Assembly: GCA_025359355.1 (NCBI GenBank)
Contig: JANYGR010000143.1
Location: 1 to 20,400 of the forward strand
DNA length: 20,400 bases
Source: Bacteroidota bacterium
Lineage (GTDB): Bacteria; Bacteroidota; Bacteroidia; B-17B0; Aurantibacillaceae
Direction: 5' to 3'
Shown here: piece by piece, positions 1 to 7,423 of the stretch
Layout of the letters: each line of letters opens with the position of its first letter
Position numbering within the stretch: position 1 is the first letter of the stretch
Notes under the pieces: model-generated
The model's input: only the letters and a program-made list of their open reading frames with translations
What the model was told of the DNA's origin: nothing
The model's database searches: none
Program-made: the position numbers and the translations under genes

Positions 1-885
1 TATTTTAGAAAAATCTAAAATATCATTAATGATGTTTAAAAGGTTAGATCCACTGGTCTTCACAGCCATCAAGTATTCTGTTTGTGTTTTATCTAAGTTG
101 GTTTTTTGTAATAAATCCGAAAATCCTAAAATGGAATTCATTGGTGTTCTGATCTCATGACTCATATTTGCCATGAACTGTTCTTTCATCACAGCATTTT
201 CATCGGCTTGTTTTTTAGCAATTCGTAAGTCGTCTTCTAATTTGTTTCTTGTATTAATATCGGTGATTAAGATAATAACGGCTGCTATGGCTGTTAGTAT
301 GGCTAATGAAATTTCCAGATAGCTCCAACTTTTGGAAGCATCAACATATTCTACACTATTATCTAAAAGTGTTTTGGTTGTTTTACTTAAACTGTCATTG
401 ATTTCATCAATGGTGTTTGTAATTTCAGTAAGGGTATTAACGCTGATGTCTTGTATGTTATTGTTACCGCCAGGTATACCAATTGTATTAATGCTGCCGT
501 TTAAATCTTTGGCTTCCATCAATTTTTTGTACGTTAATTCTTTTAGTTTATAGAAAGCTTCTTCTTCAGGTTTTCCTGAAAAATATTTCTCCATACTTTT
601 TAAGTATGTTTTTGTTTCGCTTTCTTTTAACTTATAAGCCTCTAAAAATTTTGGGTCTCCTGTTACGATATAACCTCTTTGTTTGCTTTCTAAAACATTG
701 ATATTGCTTTTAAAAGATTTCATTAATTCAGAAATACGATACGCACTATAAAGTTCCGTATTGTTTTTAGACATCCGAGAAATATAGTAATTAGCACTAA
801 AGGCAATAAATAACACTAAGCAAATACTGATCAGTGAACTGATAATAATAGTTGATTTAGTATATTTTTTTAATTTCCCTTGCAT
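1..885 (-). CDS. CHASE3-domain sensor histidine kinase (3' part cut by window edge)
   Basis: I translated this frame by hand from the ATG at 885. It stays open for all 295 codons to the window edge. Seen: a first membrane segment (about residues 16-34); an extracytoplasmic region with the CHASE3-like core ESKQRGYIVTGDPKFL (about 66-81); a second membrane segment (about 196-214, LAILTAIAAVIILI); a short coiled linker; and a HisKA H-box, MSHEIRTPMNSILGF, with phospho-acceptor His243. The catalytic ATPase domain and any receiver domain lie outside the window. CHASE3 proteins sense unknown extracytoplasmic cues and autophosphorylate on the H-box histidine; a hybrid kinase is common in this phylum but cannot be shown here. 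The start lies 19 bp after the stop of a secreted TPR gene on the same strand, so the two are probably cotranscribed. Confidence 0.9.
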   Translation of the reverse strand, partial: MQGKLKKYTKSTIIISSLISICLVLFIAFSANYYISRMSKNNTELYSAYRISELMKSFKSNINVLESKQRGYIVTGDPKFLEAYKLKESETKTYLKSMEKYFSGKPEEEAFYKLKELTYKKLMEAKDLNGSINTIGIPGGNNNIQDISVNTLTEITNTIDEINDSLSKTTKTLLDNSVEYVDASKSWSYLEISLAILTAIAAVIILITDINTRNKLEDDLRIAKKQADENAVMKEQFMANMSHEIRTPMNSILGFSDLLQKTNLDKTQTEYLMAVKTSGSNLLNIINDILDFSKI

Positions 886-904
886 GAATTGCTATTCTTG
901 AAGA

Positions 905-1501
905 CTATAGCTTTTTAATAGCAACTTTCGCTTCTTCCGATTGAGGATTGTATTCCAATGCTTTTGTAAAATATTTCTTAGCATCGGCGTTTTTTGCTTG
1001 AGCTATTAAAATTTTACCTGTTAATAAATTGCTGTCGTAGTCAAAAGGATATAGCTTCAAAACTTTAGAAACATATTGTGTAGCATTAGCATAATCTTTA
1101 CGTGTATAATAAATACTGGCGAGACGATAATTGGCGATCGAATTATTAGGATCTAGTTTTGTAATTTCTAAATACACCGATAATACATTGTTCCAATTTC
1201 CTAATGTTGACAGGGGCAATACCAAACCAAATCTAGCCTCTATTGAAGCTGGTTCCGAAGCAACAGCTTTTCTGTAATATTGTTCTGATTTGATATAATC
1301 TTTACTTAAGTAATAAAGCCAACCGAGTCTTAAATCAATTTGATATGATTCTAAATGCGCGTCAGTTAAAGCAGAAATTGCTTTACCATATTGTGTTTCA
1401 TATTCGAACGAATAACTTTTTGCAAAAGCCGATTCAGATGTTTGTTGTGCCTTTGAAGAAAAGGAACATACTACTAAAGCAAGGATGATGACATTTTTCA
1501 T
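905..1501 (-). CDS. Small secreted TPR protein
   Basis: The 198-residue product has an N-terminal signal peptide (MKNVIILALVVCSFSSKAQQ), so it is exported, probably to the periplasm. The rest is almost wholly tetratricopeptide repeats: about five helical pairs between residues 35 and 198, with recurring W-x-x-LG-x-x-Y/A-x-A patterns (for example LGWLYYLSKDYIKSEQYYRKA and the repeats around 103-136 and 137-170). TPR units bind protein partners; no catalytic motif is visible. The histidine kinase that follows 19 bp downstream has a periplasmic CHASE3 domain, so a role presenting a signal to it is possible, but that is inference from position only. The ATG at 1501 gives a complete signal peptide and is preceded by a 108-bp non-coding gap. 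Confidence 0.85.
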   Translation of the reverse strand: MKNVIILALVVCSFSSKAQQTSESAFAKSYSFEYETQYGKAISALTDAHLESYQIDLRLGWLYYLSKDYIKSEQYYRKAVASEPASIEARFGLVLPLSTLGNWNNVLSVYLEITKLDPNNSIANYRLASIYYTRKDYANATQYVSKVLKLYPFDYDSNLLTGKILIAQAKNADAKKYFTKALEYNPQSEEAKVAIKKL

Positions 1502-1549
1502 AATTTGTTTTTTAATATTATAGTCTTAACGCTTTGTATAGATTAAAGT

Positions 1550-1573
1550 TACATTTTTACATATCAAAATGTA
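1550..1573. repeat. 8-bp inverted repeat upstream of TPR-kinase pair
   Basis: TACATTTT (1550-1557) and AAAATGTA (1566-1573) are perfect reverse complements separated by 8 bases. They lie about 50-70 bp ahead of the ATG at 1501, where a transcription-factor operator could sit. No Bacteroidota -7 box with exact spacing is present nearby; the closest is TA-N3-TTTG on the minus strand, inside the right arm. Being AT-rich, it may be chance. Confidence 0.3.
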
Positions 1574-1609
1574 TAATCTTAGGTAAACTCTACTATTTTG
1601 TAGGTAAAT

Positions 1610-2386
1610 TTATTTTTTGATGGCGGTTTCAATAGAATTAGTAAGCTCCACAAACTCAGCAACAGATAACTGTTCAGCACGTTTGTCAAGATAAATAGAT
1701 TCAACAACCGCATTTCCACTTAATACTTTGACTGAGTTGCGAACGGTTTTTCGGCGCTGATTAAATGAGGCTTTTACCACTTTAAAAAACAAATCTTCGT
1801 TGCAATTTAATTTGTCGGTTGTGTTTCGTGTTAAACGAATAACGGCTGATTTTACTTTTGGAGGCGGATTAAAAACATGCTCGCTTACTGTAAATAAATA
1901 TTCTATTTTATAAAAAGCTTGCAATAATACGCTTAAGATGCCATAAGCTTTAGTGCCTGGTTTTTCAGCTATTCGCACCGCTACTTCTTTTTGAAACATG
2001 CCAACTAATGCAGAAACATCGGCGCGATGCTCTAATACCTTAAACATAATTTGAGTAGAAATATTATAGGGGAAATTTCCAATCACTTTAAAATTTCCTT
2101 TAGATGCAAAGGGCGTTAAGTCGGCTGCCAAAAAATCCTGAAAATGAATTTTATGCGCGTGTTGAGGATACTTTTCTTTTAAAAAATCGATGGACTCTAT
2201 ATCGATATCAAAGGCAGTAAAATTTTCTTTTTCAATAAGGTATTGCGTTAAAACACCTGTTCCTGGTCCAATTTCAAGGATTGTTAAATCATCTTGAGGC
2301 AAGGCATTCACAATTTTTTGTGCAATATTCAAATCCACTAAAAAATGTTGTCCTAAATGTTTTTTTGCTTTTACGGGTGATGCCAC
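1610..2386 (-). CDS. rsmA: 16S rRNA (adenine1518/1519-N6) dimethyltransferase RsmA
   Basis: RsmA (KsgA) uses S-adenosylmethionine to place two methyls on each of two adjacent adenines in helix 45 of 16S rRNA, late in 30S assembly. Visible family marks are the N-terminal KKHLGQHFLVD (8-18), SAM motif I EIGPGTG (38-44), the target-adenine motif NFPY (104-107; a common variant of NLPY), FNPPPKVKSAVIRL (172-185) and the C-terminal FNQRRKTVRNSVK (208-220). The 258-residue length is normal. The start is a GTG at 2386; an in-frame TAA lies two codons upstream, so no earlier start exists. It follows the DUF4286 gene by 72 bp on the same strand and may be read through from it. Intact and not unusual. 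Confidence 0.97.
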   Translation of the reverse strand: MASPVKAKKHLGQHFLVDLNIAQKIVNALPQDDLTILEIGPGTGVLTQYLIEKENFTAFDIDIESIDFLKEKYPQHAHKIHFQDFLAADLTPFASKGNFKVIGNFPYNISTQIMFKVLEHRADVSALVGMFQKEVAVRIAEKPGTKAYGILSVLLQAFYKIEYLFTVSEHVFNPPPKVKSAVIRLTRNTTDKLNCNEDLFFKVVKASFNQRRKTVRNSVKVLSGNAVVESIYLDKRAEQLSVAEFVELTNSIETAIKK

Positions 2387-2458
2387 TTTTTAGTTGTTAG
2401 TGTTTAGTAGGTAATAAATTTTTGTTTGGTTTATTTCGAAAATCGTTTAATTGTAATA

Positions 2459-2758
2459 TTAAATTATTTCCAATAATGTTCTAAAAGCTGCATACTTCCC
2501 ATCATACAAGGCTTTCATATCGGCTTGCAAACGAGGCGCTTCTAATTTTTGATAAGCTTCTATATCTTCCATCGTATTAAACGTGTATTGCGTAGAAAAG
2601 GTAGCGCCCTCGTCATCTACAAATAAGACCCTACACATTTTATATTCTGTAAAATAACCTGTTTCCATTACCATTGGTATGTGAACGGTTTTCATCCAGT
2701 TGTGCCATTCATCGGCGATGGCTTTGTCTATGCTTACGGTGACGTTATATATATACAT
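2459..2758 (-). CDS. DUF4286 family protein
   Basis: A 99-residue cytoplasmic protein with no signal peptide or membrane segment. The opening MYIYNVTVSIDKAIADEWHNW, the HIPMVMETGYF stretch (about 27-37), the central CRVL and the YQKLEAPRLQ/ALYDGKY region match what I know of DUF4286, a small ferredoxin-like-fold family of unknown function widespread in Bacteroidota. The gene starts three bases after the stop of the MuiA-like gene, so the two are almost certainly translated from one mRNA. It is followed by rsmA after 72 bp. No active-site residues can be assigned; an antibiotic-monooxygenase-like dimeric alpha/beta fold is a plausible guess only. Confidence 0.85.
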   Translation of the reverse strand: MYIYNVTVSIDKAIADEWHNWMKTVHIPMVMETGYFTEYKMCRVLFVDDEGATFSTQYTFNTMEDIEAYQKLEAPRLQADMKALYDGKYAAFRTLLEII

Positions 2759-2761
2759 AAT

Positions 2762-4483
2762 TTAAAAAGAGGGTGCTGATATGGTTCTGTATTTTTTTAA
2801 TTGCAATGATTTGTTTCGAGGATATTTAATTGAGAATGCTAAGTTAATTTTTTTAGCCTCGCCTGGTTCTATTGTTAATTTCCATTTGATTTTTCCAGTC
2901 AATGGATTTAATTCTCCCTTAGATAATTCGATGGTTTCTACTGTAATATCGCTACTTTGCGACACGGGAACTTGATCTTCTACATCAATTGTAATTGGAG
3001 ACTTACGATTATTTTTTACAACAATCTCATAACTGTAAGTTGATTTTTTATTGTTGCCAATTACTTTTTCGGTATTAAAATCTTTCAACTGTGTGCGCGA
3101 CACCATAATTTTATTATCACGCCCAACAGATAGATCTAACGTATCGTTGGTACTTTTTGTATTGATGTATGATTGACCAACGTATGTGCCACCTAAATAA
3201 ACGTTAGCAGGCCCTGTTACTAATTCTAATTCTTCCCAACCAGAAATACGAGCTAACATAAACGCACTTTTATCAGCTTTTGGAATACTAAAATATTTAT
3301 AACTTGCCGGAAGGTTATAAGTCGTAACATCAATAATATAAGGCTTCGCATCAGATGGAATGGTGTATTCTGTTTTAATATCAAACTCAGCACTAAGGTC
3401 AGATATCTCTATTTCCTCCAAGGCTACTTTTTGCTCTTGTGCTTTTATATATTCAATTTTTTTGGCATCAATTTTTGGAATAGAATTTTGATTAGCAATA
3501 TCTCCATCTTGATAATAATCTACATTCCCACTTCTGCCCCCTCTTGTATTCAATAAATTTTGTTGTGATAAACTTGATTGCGCAAATCGTCCTTTAGCAT
3601 AATTGTTTGCGTTATCTAATGTGCTAAAATTTAAGTACCAGTCTTCAAGTTCAGGTTTAGAGGCATTCTTCATTGGGTCGCCAGTAGATAATTTGATTTT
3701 AATATTTTTCCAATCCACATCAGTATTATTATAAACCTTTGCGCGATATTTTAAAGTAATTGGTTTATTAACATCTTCCGTAACGATATCATAACTAGGC
3801 GCCCAGCCCGCATCAGACACTAAATATTTTAAATCTAATAGTATAACTTGTTTAGTTGCAGAGGCTACAAGTACTGATATTTCAGCTGTTGGCCCTTTAG
3901 GAGTTCCATTGATTTCTATTAATTGATTATTCAGTTTATTAATTGATTCATTATAAGTGTTTATTTTTTTATCTATTTTATATATTTCATTATTAATTTC
4001 TTTGATACGGCTTCTATAAAAATCTGCTGCTAATTTTAATTCTAAAATAGAAACACCTTTGTCTTGCCCGCCAATGGATTGATTTTTAGACAACATTGTT
4101 TTTTCAGTTTCATAGGCTTCTTTATCGTTTTGAAGGATGGTTGTATTCTCATCCAACAAATTAATAGAGTCTCTAATTGCCTTTGTTTTAGGCGAATTTT
4201 GAACAGCGTCTATGTAATTTAATTTATCAGTTACCGATAAAATATTAACATCGCCACTAGCAGTCACTTGTATGCTTTTTGAAATCACTTTAGAAGAGAT
4301 GCCATTAAAGGTGATTTGTGTTCGTCCTGCATTTAAAGTAATTTCTTTTTTCTGATACAATTCAGCGCCATCCAAATAAATAACTGCCGATTGCACAACG
4401 GGTGTTACTTGTATAGTTTGTTCCTGAGCAAAGGAAGATTGAATGATGAATAGTAGACTGAAGATTGAGATGAGTTTTTTCAT
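2762..4483 (-). CDS. MuiA-like exported protein with DUF4140 and DUF4139 domains
   Basis: The 573-residue product begins with a clear signal peptide (MKKLISIFSLLFIIQSSFAQ). Residues about 28-125 form the DUF4140 N-terminal domain (VIYLDGAELYQKKEITLNAG). A charged, helical, coiled-coil-like stretch follows (about 100-195), and the DUF4139 domain fills the rest (about 200-570, including GGTYVGQSYINT and KNNRKSPITIDVEDQVPVS). This is the layout of the mucoidy inhibitor A family, whose biochemical role is not established. A Gly/Asn-rich insert around 310-330 (LLNTRGGRSGNVDYYQDG) interrupts the DUF4139 region and looks like an exposed loop. The DUF4286 gene starts three bases after its stop. The protein is likely periplasmic or surface-associated; no lipobox is present. 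Confidence 0.85.
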   Translation of the reverse strand: MKKLISIFSLLFIIQSSFAQEQTIQVTPVVQSAVIYLDGAELYQKKEITLNAGRTQITFNGISSKVISKSIQVTASGDVNILSVTDKLNYIDAVQNSPKTKAIRDSINLLDENTTILQNDKEAYETEKTMLSKNQSIGGQDKGVSILELKLAADFYRSRIKEINNEIYKIDKKINTYNESINKLNNQLIEINGTPKGPTAEISVLVASATKQVILLDLKYLVSDAGWAPSYDIVTEDVNKPITLKYRAKVYNNTDVDWKNIKIKLSTGDPMKNASKPELEDWYLNFSTLDNANNYAKGRFAQSSLSQQNLLNTRGGRSGNVDYYQDGDIANQNSIPKIDAKKIEYIKAQEQKVALEEIEISDLSAEFDIKTEYTIPSDAKPYIIDVTTYNLPASYKYFSIPKADKSAFMLARISGWEELELVTGPANVYLGGTYVGQSYINTKSTNDTLDLSVGRDNKIMVSRTQLKDFNTEKVIGNNKKSTYSYEIVVKNNRKSPITIDVEDQVPVSQSSDITVETIELSKGELNPLTGKIKWKLTIEPGEAKKINLAFSIKYPRNKSLQLKKYRTISAPSF

Positions 4484-4555
4484 GGGTTTATGTTGTTAAG
4501 TATTTATGTCTTGTAATTATATTTTCATTGATAAAGTAATTCATTGTCGAATTAT

Positions 4556-6385
4556 TTAATTAACAATATCTCCTCGCAACTCTCTATAACGTTTTCGAGC
4601 TTCAACAACGTATATACTTCCTGGATATTTCGTTAGCATTTCTTCGTACAAGAGTTTTGCTTTATCTTTATCATTCAAGTAGCGTTCATATAATTCAGCT
4701 TCTTTAAACAAAGCATCGTCGCCATACAATTCGTTAGGAAAAAACTCTACAACATTTTGGTACATTTTTGCGGCATCAGTATATCGATTAGTACGTTTAT
4801 ATATTTCAGCTTTTTTAAAATAAATATCATCTCCCAAGGTGTGTTCGCTAAAAAGGCTGTTAATGCTATCTAGTCGAGCTATTGCTTTATCATACTGATG
4901 TTGCAAAATTAATAATTCGGCGGATGCAAACATACTCAATGGCGCTTCGTTCGAATCAACTCCCAAAGCATCTGTAATGATGAGCGACAAATCCAATGCA
5001 TCATTCGCAATTACTTTACTAGTGGCTCCTTTAAGCACATCGCATTGCGCTTTCGCCCATTTAAAATCAGAAGCATAGTAACTTAACTTAGCGTTTCTAA
5101 ATTTAGCATCCTGGCCTACAACCTCATATTTAAAGTCTTTTTCAACCTGTGAGTATAAAAGAGAGGCATCCCAAATATTACCAACTAATAAATTGATATC
5201 ACCTAAATCTAATTTTATTTCAGCTAAAGCATTTTTATCAAACGTATATTTTGTAGTAGCATCCTCTAGCATTTGTATGGCATCAGCTGGTTTATTCAAA
5301 TAATACGCTTTTAGTAATGCTGACTTTTTTATAAGTGGAAGCGTTAAGTTGCTTATTCCATAGGTGTTTAAAGCTGTTTCAATAGTAGTGTTTAAAGTTG
5401 TTACATCTATTATACTTGGATTAACACTCGATGTGAGTTGCAAATAATTGGCATTTAATTTTTCAATCGTTGCCATATCATGGTAAGGATTATCTTTTCC
5501 TTTTGAAATAACATATTGGTAACATTTTTCGGCAACATCATATTTTTCGTTACTCACACATAATTTTGCAAGCTCCATAAGCCTTGTTCCATCGCCTTTC
5601 TGGCGTTTGTCTAACGCTTTATTTTGAACATACGATCCTTCAAAATCTTTTTGTTGATTTTGTATAAAAATTAAAAATTCCGAAAAAATAGTTTTATCTG
5701 GCTGTTGCTGTATGCGTTTTTGTAATTCTTGTTTTAATAAAGGATTATTAAACCCGCCATTTTTATCATCGTATCCTAACGACTGTTGCAAGTTAGCTTG
5801 AGCTGTATATAATTCGCTTTCTCTGAACTCTATAGCGTCTAAATACTCATTAATCATGGCTTTCAAGTCGCCTTTCTTTTTGTATAAATCAGCTATTTCA
5901 TAATAAAATGGGTAGGTATCCTTTTGGTTTTTACGCCCTTTTAGATAGACTTCTATAGCATAATCATACAACTCCTCATCCTCAAAAGCGTGTGCCAAAA
6001 CAAAGACATAATTTTGTTCAGGAATAACTTCTTTAATAGCTTTGGTGTATTGTTCTTTTTCCTTATCAGGATTGTGTTGCAGACGATATACTTTTCCTAA
6101 TTTTACGTATAAATTAGTAGCAGTACTATTACGCTTAATTTGTTTTTTGATAATTTTTTCGGCCTTATTATAGTCTTTGGTTTCTAATAAACACGTGTAA
6201 TAATAAGTAAAATAAGCATCTGGGAGCTTATCATACAATTTATCGAAATACACAACGGCCTTATCAAATTCCTTGCGTTCGTAGTATTGCATCGCTAATT
6301 GTTCATCATTATTTTTTTGCGCTTTAATGGACGTAAAAGCTGTTATGAAAAATAAGACGACTAAAATTAGTTTTTGCATGGGCAT
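4556..6385 (-). CDS. Large secreted TPR protein
   Basis: A 609-residue protein with an N-terminal signal peptide (MQKLILVVLFFITAFTSIKAQ, read from Met3). It consists largely of TPR-like helical repeats: several from about 25 to 200 (for example EQLAMQYYERKEFDKAVVYF) and a clear C-terminal set from about 510 to 605 (IYFKKAEIYKRTNRYTDAA, then KAKLLYEEMLTKYPGSIYVVEA). That C-terminal set resembles the BamD/YbgF style of outer-membrane-associated TPR. The gene overlaps the upstream lipoprotein stop by one base in a TAATG arrangement, which argues for translational coupling and start at 6385; Met3 at 6379 is a possible alternative. Paired with a lipoprotein, it may scaffold an envelope complex, but no partner can be named from the sequence. 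Confidence 0.85.
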   Translation of the reverse strand: MPMQKLILVVLFFITAFTSIKAQKNNDEQLAMQYYERKEFDKAVVYFDKLYDKLPDAYFTYYYTCLLETKDYNKAEKIIKKQIKRNSTATNLYVKLGKVYRLQHNPDKEKEQYTKAIKEVIPEQNYVFVLAHAFEDEELYDYAIEVYLKGRKNQKDTYPFYYEIADLYKKKGDLKAMINEYLDAIEFRESELYTAQANLQQSLGYDDKNGGFNNPLLKQELQKRIQQQPDKTIFSEFLIFIQNQQKDFEGSYVQNKALDKRQKGDGTRLMELAKLCVSNEKYDVAEKCYQYVISKGKDNPYHDMATIEKLNANYLQLTSSVNPSIIDVTTLNTTIETALNTYGISNLTLPLIKKSALLKAYYLNKPADAIQMLEDATTKYTFDKNALAEIKLDLGDINLLVGNIWDASLLYSQVEKDFKYEVVGQDAKFRNAKLSYYASDFKWAKAQCDVLKGATSKVIANDALDLSLIITDALGVDSNEAPLSMFASAELLILQHQYDKAIARLDSINSLFSEHTLGDDIYFKKAEIYKRTNRYTDAAKMYQNVVEFFPNELYGDDALFKEAELYERYLNDKDKAKLLYEEMLTKYPGSIYVVEARKRYRELRGDIVN

Positions 6386-6981
6386 TAATCCATTTCTTTT
6401 TGAGCTTTGATTTCGGGTTTCACTAATTCAGGTAAAACATCGTTATTAAGTTTTTTTACGGTTAATTCGGCAGTTGGCAATGTTTTAGTAAACTGTTCCA
6501 TTTGTTCGCGAATAGCTTCTGTATTTTCCTTTAACTCACCAATAATTTTTTCTGCTTCCTTTTTTTCTTCACCAATAAATTCAATTGCTTCTTCATCTTC
6601 AACACTTCCATTTTTTAAATCGTGAGATAAATTAGTTAACTGAATAATTGATTTTTGAGCTTCACCTAACCAAACTGGTCTCATTGCCAAATAGTTTACC
6701 AAACTGCGACCTAGCATATAAAATGTTTGTAAATCGTTGGCAACGCTTCTTGAAACGGTGTCTTTTAAGTTAACGTTGATATAACTAGCGTATGTAAATT
6801 GTTTTGAATAAGCATTGTAGCAAGTTGTGCTATCAACAGTTTTGAAGTTTGCAACAGATTGTTCAACTACAACTTTAAGGCTGTCTAATTCTTTCACATA
6901 TTTATCGTAAGTATGTGCGTGATTACAAGAAGAAAAAAAACTAATACCGATAATGGTAAGACTTAAAAAAATTAATTTCAT
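6385..6981 (-). CDS. Probable lipoprotein of unknown function
   Basis: I place the start at the ATG at 6981 (198 residues). The longer frame begins with a TTG three codons earlier and spoils the signal peptide. The N-terminus MKLIFLSLTIIGISFFSSC ends in a lipobox-like FSSC at Cys19, so the product is probably lipidated and anchored to an envelope membrane. The remainder is acidic, helical and coiled-coil-like, especially about 125-170 (EKKEAEKIIGELKENTEAIR). I recognise no named domain. The TAA stop shares its last A with the ATG of the downstream TPR gene, so the two are likely made in a fixed ratio and may act together. The upstream side faces the large divergent control region shared with the OmpA-like gene. 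Confidence 0.75.
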   Translation of the reverse strand: MKLIFLSLTIIGISFFSSCNHAHTYDKYVKELDSLKVVVEQSVANFKTVDSTTCYNAYSKQFTYASYINVNLKDTVSRSVANDLQTFYMLGRSLVNYLAMRPVWLGEAQKSIIQLTNLSHDLKNGSVEDEEAIEFIGEEKKEAEKIIGELKENTEAIREQMEQFTKTLPTAELTVKKLNNDVLPELVKPEIKAQKEMD

Positions 6982-7007
6982 GAGATGCAAAGTAAAATTG
7001 GTTTTTT

Positions 7008-7015
7008 CAAAAATA
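7008..7015 (-). promoter_or_regulatory. Candidate -7 box for the lipoprotein-TPR operon
   Basis: On the minus strand this reads TATTTTTG, an exact match to the Bacteroidota TAnnTTTG -7 element. It is placed 27 bp ahead of the lipoprotein ATG at 6981. No TTTG at the usual -33 distance is visible, so support is the -7 box and its position only. Confidence 0.45.
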
Positions 7016-7054
7016 CTATAAATTGGTTAAATCAGGAGACGGCATTTGCAAAAT

Positions 7055-7199
7055 AGTGTTAACCATAAAAATAGGTCGAAAAAAGCATATTTTTAGGTTT
7101 TTTTGGCAAGCCTTAATTTTAAATAAATTGAATTCCTAAAATTCATCTGTGATTAAGCAATTTCAGAGGATTTATATAATAAATGGAGCGGTTAACACT
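7055..7199. repeat. Inverted 10-bp pair with GTTAAC core
   Basis: AGTGTTAACC (7055-7064) and GGTTAACACT (7190-7199) are exact reverse complements 125 bp apart, inside the divergent control region. Each contains the palindrome GTTAAC. The spacing would suit two operator sites for a regulator bridging both promoters. The binding protein is unknown. Confidence 0.4.
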
Positions 7200-7260
7200 T
7201 GCGAAAAAACACTTTATTTTTGTGTTTTAGACCAAAACGGTTAAAAAGTTGTTTAAAATT

Positions 7261-7290
7261 TTTGCAGTTTTAAAAAAATATATATCTTAG
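7261..7290 (+). promoter_or_regulatory. Probable promoter of the OmpA-like gene
   Basis: TTTG at 7261-7264 and TATCTTAG at 7283-7290 are separated by 18 bp. This matches the Bacteroidota -33/-7 layout with one mismatch in the -7 element (TAnnTTaG). The following GCAACC resembles typical transcript starts in the phylum. Transcription would begin near 7296, leaving a leader of about 125 bases before the ATG at 7424. Confidence 0.55.
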
Positions 7291-7423
7291 CAACCTATTA
7301 ACGTTTAGTGAATCTATGATGTAACAGTGTTTTAGTTAGTTGAGTTTCGTTTTTGAAGCTATAAATTAACAAAAATAAGGTATTTATTCATAATTAAATT
7401 TAACAAAACAATTAAAAAAACGT

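Larger units (their letters stand above)
6982..7423. other. 442-bp divergent control region without genes
   Basis: This is the only gene-free stretch longer than 300 bases. It lies between the minus-strand lipoprotein operon and the plus-strand OmpA-like gene. It is very AT-rich. It contains a minus-strand -7-like box (TATTTTTG, 7015 down to 7008), an exact plus-strand TATTTTTG at 7215-7222, a better spaced plus-strand promoter at 7261-7290, and a pair of inverted 10-mers at 7055-7064 and 7190-7199. I saw no tRNA, no convincing small protein and no known riboswitch. Confidence 0.7.

Noticed and set aside
332..553. Plus-strand open frame
   Set aside because: It lies opposite the histidine kinase CHASE3 region, whose reading frame is clearly the coding one.
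1579..1606. Possible terminator after rsmA (CTAC/GTAG stem)
   Set aside because: The stem is only four base pairs, with no convincing T-tract directly after it.
7215..7222. Exact TATTTTTG as the main promoter of the OmpA-like gene
   Set aside because: The -7 box is exact but no TTTG lies at the right distance; the 7261-7290 pair has better spacing, so I kept this only as a note within the control region.
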